A stretch of DNA of 64,000 nucleotides, from positions 1-64,000 of the forward strand of contig QJPP01005215.1 in assembly GCA_003996215.1 (NCBI GenBank), read 5' to 3'. The notes below the pieces were generated by a model, which worked only from the letters and a program-made list of their open reading frames with translations, had not been told where the DNA came from and did no database searches. Positions within the stretch are counted from its first letter, which is position 1; each line of letters starts with the position of its first letter. This stretch comes from Jaltomata sinuosa (lineage: Eukaryota; Streptophyta; Magnoliopsida; Solanales; Solanaceae). A program made the translations under genes and the position numbers. Shown here piece by piece: positions 59,091 through 64,000 of the stretch.

Positions 59091-62000
59091 GAGGCATATG
59101 TATGCATTTCTGGGCCGTCTAGAGGCTGAAGCTTCCGATGTTGTTACCATTGATACATTCTCCATATTCCATCAATCATCTTTTGAGATTTTTGATTGGG
59201 GGTCAACATTTTCTTATCTGTCGGCCCACTATGCTACTCGTCTGGAGTCATTGCTTGATTCTATACATGTAGCTATCCAGTAGGAGATTCTTTAGTAGTG
59301 TATCATGTGTATCAGTATTATATAGTGACTATCTTAGGGTATGACATATTGGTAGACCTAATTGTGTTAGATATGGTTGATTTTGATATGATTTTTGGCA
59401 TAGATTGGCTATCTCCTGATCATTCGATCTTGGATTGATTTTCCAAGACTTTTACTTTGCGTAGGCCTGGTATTCCTCCTAGTTAATGGAAGGGTATCAA
59501 TAGTCATGTTCCAAGGGGATTTATTTTATTTCTGAGATCCTAATGCTTGAAATAGAAGGGGTGTTTGGCTTACCTTGCTTATTTCTATGATACTAGTGTT
59601 GGCACTCCTTCGCTAGAGTCAGTTCCTGTGGTTTGTGAGTTTTTTGATGTATTTCCTATAGACTTACTTTGTCTTTCTCCTAGTCTTAAATATTGACTTT
59701 GTTATTATGTTTTCTAGGCACTCATCCTATTTCTTTTCTGCCATATCGTATATCACCTACCGATTTGAGAGAGCTTAAGGAGTAGCTCCAGGTTATTCAG
59801 AGTAGAGGTTTTATTAGGCCTAGCATGTCTCTATGGGGTGCTCTTATTCTATTCATGAAGAAGAAAAATGGTTCCTTGTGTATGTATATTGACTACATGC
59901 AGCTGAATAAGGTGACCATTAAGAACATGTATATGATGTCACGTATTGATGATCAATTTGACTAGCTACATGGTGTAGTGGTGTTTTCTAAGATAAATTT
60001 GATATCAGGTTATCACTAGTTAAAGATTAGGGTCGGGGAAATTCCAAAGACTGCCTTGAGGACTCGATACAGACATTATGAGTTCCTAGTCATGTTTTTT
60101 GGTTTGACTTATGCCCCAGAAACTCTAATGGTATTGATGAACCGTGTGTTCAGGAGCTACTTGGATTCATTTATCATAGTGTTCATCGATGACATCTTAT
60201 TTATTCGAAGAGTAGAAAGGAGCATAAGCAATATTTAAGGGTTGTGAGTTGGACCTTGTGCTTCAGACCTTGAGATATTAGCAGTTGTATGCCAAATTCA
60301 CTAAGTGTGAGTTTTGGCTTGAGTTCATGGCATTCTTGGGGCTGATGGTGTCAACGGATAGGATTATGTTGGATCCGGCGAAGATTGAGGCAGTCTATGA
60401 TATGGTCTGGCCTACTTCTCCTACCGAGGTTTACAATTTTATCAGATTGACAAGTTACTACAGACGCTTTGTAAAGGATTTTTTTTCTATAGCAACGCCC
60501 TTGACTATATTGACTCAAGAGAATGTCCCTTTCCAGTGGTTCAACAAGTGTGAGGAAAGCTTATAGAAGCTCAAGTACTTATTGACTTTAGCTCTGATTC
60601 ATACTCTTTTAGTTGAGGGCTACGGGTTTACTATTTATTATGATGCCTTCAAATTGGGTTGGGTTGTGTGTTGATGCAGCAAGGTCGAGTTATTGCTTAT
60701 GCTTCTAGATAGCTGAAGGTTCATGAGAGGAACTACCCTACTCATGATCTAGAGTTGGAAGCAGTAGTCTTCACATTGAAGATTTAGAGGCACTACCTAT
60801 ATGGGATTCATAGTGAGATCTTCACCAACCATCATAGTCTTCAGTACATTTTCAGCTAAAAGGACCTTAATTTATGACAGCACAAGAGGTTCGAGTTATT
60901 GAAGGACTGTAATTTTTTGATTCTTTATCACTTGGGCAAGGCAAATATGTTAGTAGATGCCTTGAGTCAGAAGGTAGTGAGTAGGAGTGTTTGGTATTCC
61001 TTCCAGTTGAGGAGCGACCTTTGACTTCGAACATCCATTACTTAGCCAACATGTTTTTTAGAGTTGATATTTCTGAGCCTTGGAGGGATCTTGCTTGTGT
61101 TGAGGCTAGATATTTGTTATCAGAGCAGATTTGGGCACATTATTTTGATGAAGTGAAGTTGAGGATGATTTAAGATAAAGTGTTGAGCAGCGAGGTTTGG
61201 AAGGCGACCTTGGATTCAGAGGATGTTATGAGGATTGAGGGTCATATTTGTGTTCCGAGAGTTAGAGGCCTTGTTAGATTTAACTTAGAGGAGGCCTATT
61301 GTTCTAGATATTCCATTTATCCAGGGGCAAGGAAGATATATCCTGACTTGAGGAAGCACTATTGGTGGTGTGGGATGAAGTGAGACATCTCAGATTTTGT
61401 GTCTAGGTTCTTGAACTGTCTGGAGGTAAAGTACGAACACCACAGACAAAATGGTTTAACCCAAAGGCTACCCATTCTGGAGTAGAAGTGGGAGCATATA
61501 GTTATGGACTTTGAGGTAGGATTTCCACGTACATTTAGATTTGATGCAATTTGGGACATTATGGATAGACTGACCAAGTCTGATCACTTTCTTTTGGTTC
61601 AGACTTCATACTATTCGGACATGTTGGCTCAAATTTACATTTGTGAGGTTGTTCATTTGCATGGGGTGCCTATTTCTATCATATTTTACTGTGGTACTCA
61701 ACTTACTTAATATTTTTGGAGGTCAATTCAGAGAGAGTTGGGTACCCGTGTTGATCATACCACGACTTTTCACCTACTGATTGATAGTCAGTAAGAGCGT
61801 GCTATTCAAGTTCTAAAGGATATGCTACTGGCTTGTGTTATTCATTTTGTAGGTCACTGGGACCAGTTCTTGGCCTTGGTAGAGTTTGCGTATAATAACA
61901 TCTACCATTCCAGCATTTAGATGGCTTTATTCGAGGCATTGTATGGTAGATAGTGTAGGTCTCCAGTGGGCTGGTTTGATGCCTTTTATGTTAGACCTTG

Positions 62001-62545
62001 GGGAATCAATTTTTTTATGTGATACCATGGATAAATTTTGGATGATTCAGGACAAACTATGTACTGTCTAGAGTAGGCAGAATAGTTATGTTGAACGGAG
62101 GGTGCGTGACTTAGAGTTTATGGTTAGTGATAGAGTCTTCCTTCGTATGTTGCCCATGAAGGGCGTGATGAGGTTCGAGAGGAAGGGTAAGCTTATCCCT
62201 AGGTTCATTGGGCCTTTTGTGATCCTATGACATATTGGGGAGGTATCATATGAGTTAGCTTTGCCTCCCGCACTTTTAGGTGATCAACCTAATTTCCATG
62301 TTTCTATGTTAAGGTGGTATATTCTGGATAAGTCTCACGTGCTTCAGTGGGATTCGGTTCATCTAGATAAAACTTTGTCTTTTGAGGAGGAGCCTGTTGC
62401 TTTTTTGGACAAATATGTAAGAAAGTTGAGGTCTAAAGCGATTCCATCAGTTAAGGTCCAGTTGAGGGATCGTCTAGTTGAGGAGGAACTTAGGAGACCG
62501 AGCTCGACATGTGGACCCAATATCCTCACCTTTTCAAGCCTTTAG
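59091..62545 (+). pseudogene. pol: A pol remnant: protease, RT, RNase H, integrase, chromodomain-like tail
   Basis: Protease near 59185 (IFDWGSTFSYLSAHYATRL; site reads DWG) and DFDMIFGIDWLS. RT about 59640-60380: ISRPSMSLWGA-like block, MYIDYMQLNKVTIKN, SKINLISGYH* and FIDDIL intact. RNase H about 60620-60975 (YYDAFKLG, THDLELEAVVF, GKANMLVDALSQ). Integrase zinc region about 61290-61430 (FLNCLEVK). The core reads MDFEVGFPRTFRF, IIFYCGTQLT* (second Asp lost) and QVLKDMLLACV (Glu changed to Lys). C-terminus about 62150-62540 has RKGKLIPRFIGPF, NFHVSMLRWY and SVKVQLRDRLVEEEL, a damaged chromodomain-like block. Many stops and shifts. Confidence 0.87.
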
Positions 62546-62598
62546 GTACCTTCTTTTCTCTAACTTTTTAGGACAAAAGTCCTATTAGTAGTGGATGT

Positions 62599-63799
62599 TG
62601 TAACGACCCTTGTGATTATTTTCACATTTTCATGTAGTTTTATCATTTTGACCCTTCCCGTAGCTTCTACATTGCTTATGTGACTTACTTGGATGGGTGG
62701 CATGATTCCCAAGGTGTTCGATTGGGTTTTAGAAGACTTTCCTTATTTTGAAACTCTTAAAGTTGAAATATTTGACTTCGGGTCAACATTCGGAGTAAAT
62801 AGGCTCATATGAGAATTGTGTCAGTGTCGTTAGCTTTGGAACGTCGACTTTGGTCTAGTGGGACCTTTGTTTTGGGTCCTGAGACTTCTGAAATCATTTT
62901 GGGTACTTGGGTGGCTATTAAGGAAAACCAGAAAAGTGTTGACTTTGGTCAATATTTCATCAAGACGACCTCCGTTGGTCATTTCAATTATTCTGTTGAG
63001 ATTCGAAATGTCATTTCCAGTTGGGTAGCTTGTTTGGTTTGTGTTCACGAGATTTGGGATGAATCCCGAGGTTCCATCTTCAGACATTTTAAATTTCTTG
63101 GATAGCTAGTTTTTCATCTGCTGGTGCAGCTATAACTCCTTCTTCACATTCGCAAGGAGTCAATAACGTTCGTGAAGGTTTGAGGTTTTGACCATCACAT
63201 CTGTGAAGGACCCTCTGCATTCGAGATGAAGGGTCAGTTGGGACCCGGTTAGGGTCCTTCTTTGCATTTGCGAGGAGCTCATCACAATCGCAATAGTCCA
63301 CCTAGGTCTATTCCCGTTAATGTGATGGAGTCCCTGCGACCACGATGAAGGATCCCTAGAAGTATGACTATTTTCTCCTTCATTTATAGCTCATAATTCT
63401 TCACGAAATATCCATTTCTTGAGCTTATAAGATAAATTTTCAAGAATTCTTCACCTACAATTGTTCAGGGTAAGTTTCTTGTACTCCCTCGTGTATTTCA
63501 CATTAGTAATTTGTGTTTAACCATCCTTAATTCGCATAACTCATGGCTTAATTATTGAATTTCTCCACTGATCATAAATGAACTTTCATGGATGTTTTGA
63601 GCCCCAAATCGCTTCACATTTGCGCCCAAATTTTGGCATGGGTTAATGACCCTATTGACAACATAATTGCGGTTTTTGTTTTTGTTATCGTCGACGGGAC
63701 TCAAGGGTCAGTTTTTGACCTGATTTCCATCCCAAATTTCACAATATCGATATGGGCATTGTTAGTCCCATCTTGACTTATAGAACATGTTTGTGATAG
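62599..63799 (+). repeat. A 3' LTR up to the insertion of E
   Basis: Starts TGTAACGACCCTTGTGATTA after the pre-LTR motif tagtagtggatgt. Matches the A 5' LTR pieces in order (26957, 47984, 56170). Repeat zone with ttcgcaagg/ttcgtgaagg words at about 63130-63350. Cut by E after gatag (63795-63799). The 5' LTR continues gcgtgacaacaatcc at this point. Confidence 0.87.
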
Positions 63800-64000
63800 T
63801 GTCATGACCCGAAACTCAAGTCATGATGGGACCTACTACAACCCACCAGTAGTTAACCCAACCCCCTAGCCTGGAACTGCAAGTAATGGGTTAACACAAG
63901 AAAGAACCCAAAAGCAGAAGAAAGATCAATAAGCAGCGGAATATACTAAACCAATATAAGTAAAAAGAAGGGAAGAGAATAAAATACATAAGAATCCCCC
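63800..64000 (-). mobile_element. Element E: left end of a reverse-strand LTR, continues outside the window
   Basis: Plus-strand start TGTCATGACCCGAAACTCAA then gatgggacctac, the same terminal pattern as D at 48431 and S1 at 9909. Interrupts A's 3' LTR. Whether solo or complete cannot be seen. Expected right TSD: GATAG. Confidence 0.75.

Larger units (their letters stand above)
26957..64000 (+). mobile_element. Element A: Ty3/gypsy element carrying nested insertions (right end outside the window)
   Basis: Pieces in order: 5' LTR 26957-27237, B, 5' LTR 47984-48430, D, 5' LTR 56170-57419, primer site, gag, pol, then 3' LTR 62599-63799 interrupted by E. The joints are supported by TSDs and by matching the 5' pieces to the 3' LTR (for example gtgagacctttgttttgg at the B joint against 62850-62875). 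Without the inserts the 5' LTR is about 1.98 kb. The internal region is plus strand and full of stops. Confidence 0.88.

Noticed and set aside
1..64000. A prokaryotic or phage-like novel system
   Set aside because: No operons, ribosome-binding sites or bacterial genes; the content is plant LTR retrotransposons throughout.

Overview
This window is repeat-rich plant nuclear DNA. I found no cellular protein gene, rRNA or tRNA. Nearly everything I can read is decayed Ty3/gypsy LTR retrotransposon: pol runs protease-RT-RNase H-integrase, the integrase tails end in a chromodomain-like block (LWRNQLV-x-GATWEAE), primer-binding sites match the 3' end of initiator tRNA-Met (TGGTATCAGAGCC), LTRs run TG...CA, and target-site duplications (TSDs) are 5 bp. 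These are features of plant chromoviruses of the Tekay/Del type. Long LTRs and dense nesting suggest pericentromeric or intergenic heterochromatin of a large dicot genome. Solanaceae (pepper, tobacco, tomato or potato type) is my best guess, but that is recognition, not proof.

Layout. 1-7695: fragment R1, with an integrase segment amplified in tandem at a 1439-bp period, then one LTR (3836-6003), then a pol joined directly to that LTR in mid-RT. 7696-8262: unclassified repeat. 8263-9908: pol fragment R2 from a second lineage. 9909-21208: a reverse-strand LTR (S1) split by G1 (10530-19199), a structurally complete element with TSD AATAG. 21209-22047: AT-rich DNA. 22048-26956: a degenerate LTR-like host carrying a solo LTR, S2 (22498-25945, TSD AAAAT).

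26957 to the window end is one nest. Element A (forward) has its 5' LTR in three pieces (26957-27237, 47984-48430, 56170-57419), its gag-pol at 57639-62540 and its 3' LTR from 62599. Into A's 5' LTR went B (27238-47978, forward; TSD TTTGG/TTTAG), a gag-only element with LTRs of about 3.85 kb, and D (48431-56164, reverse; TSD TGAGG). Into B's 3' LTR went C (36696-45791, reverse; TSD TAGTC/TAGTT). Into A's 3' LTR went E (from 63800, reverse, runs off the window).

How the parts relate. No element has an open gag-pol frame. C is best preserved, keeping the RT FIDD box and apparent integrase D, D, E positions. B has no recognisable pol but shares leader, primer site and pre-LTR motif with A, so it probably moved using proteins from A/D-like relatives. 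All inserts from A onward whose site can be seen lie inside LTRs. Most LTR families also carry a GC-rich, motif-repeating island in the U3 part, and in some a TATA-like box follows it. I did not find a defensible new enzymatic or defence system; the unusual content is structural.
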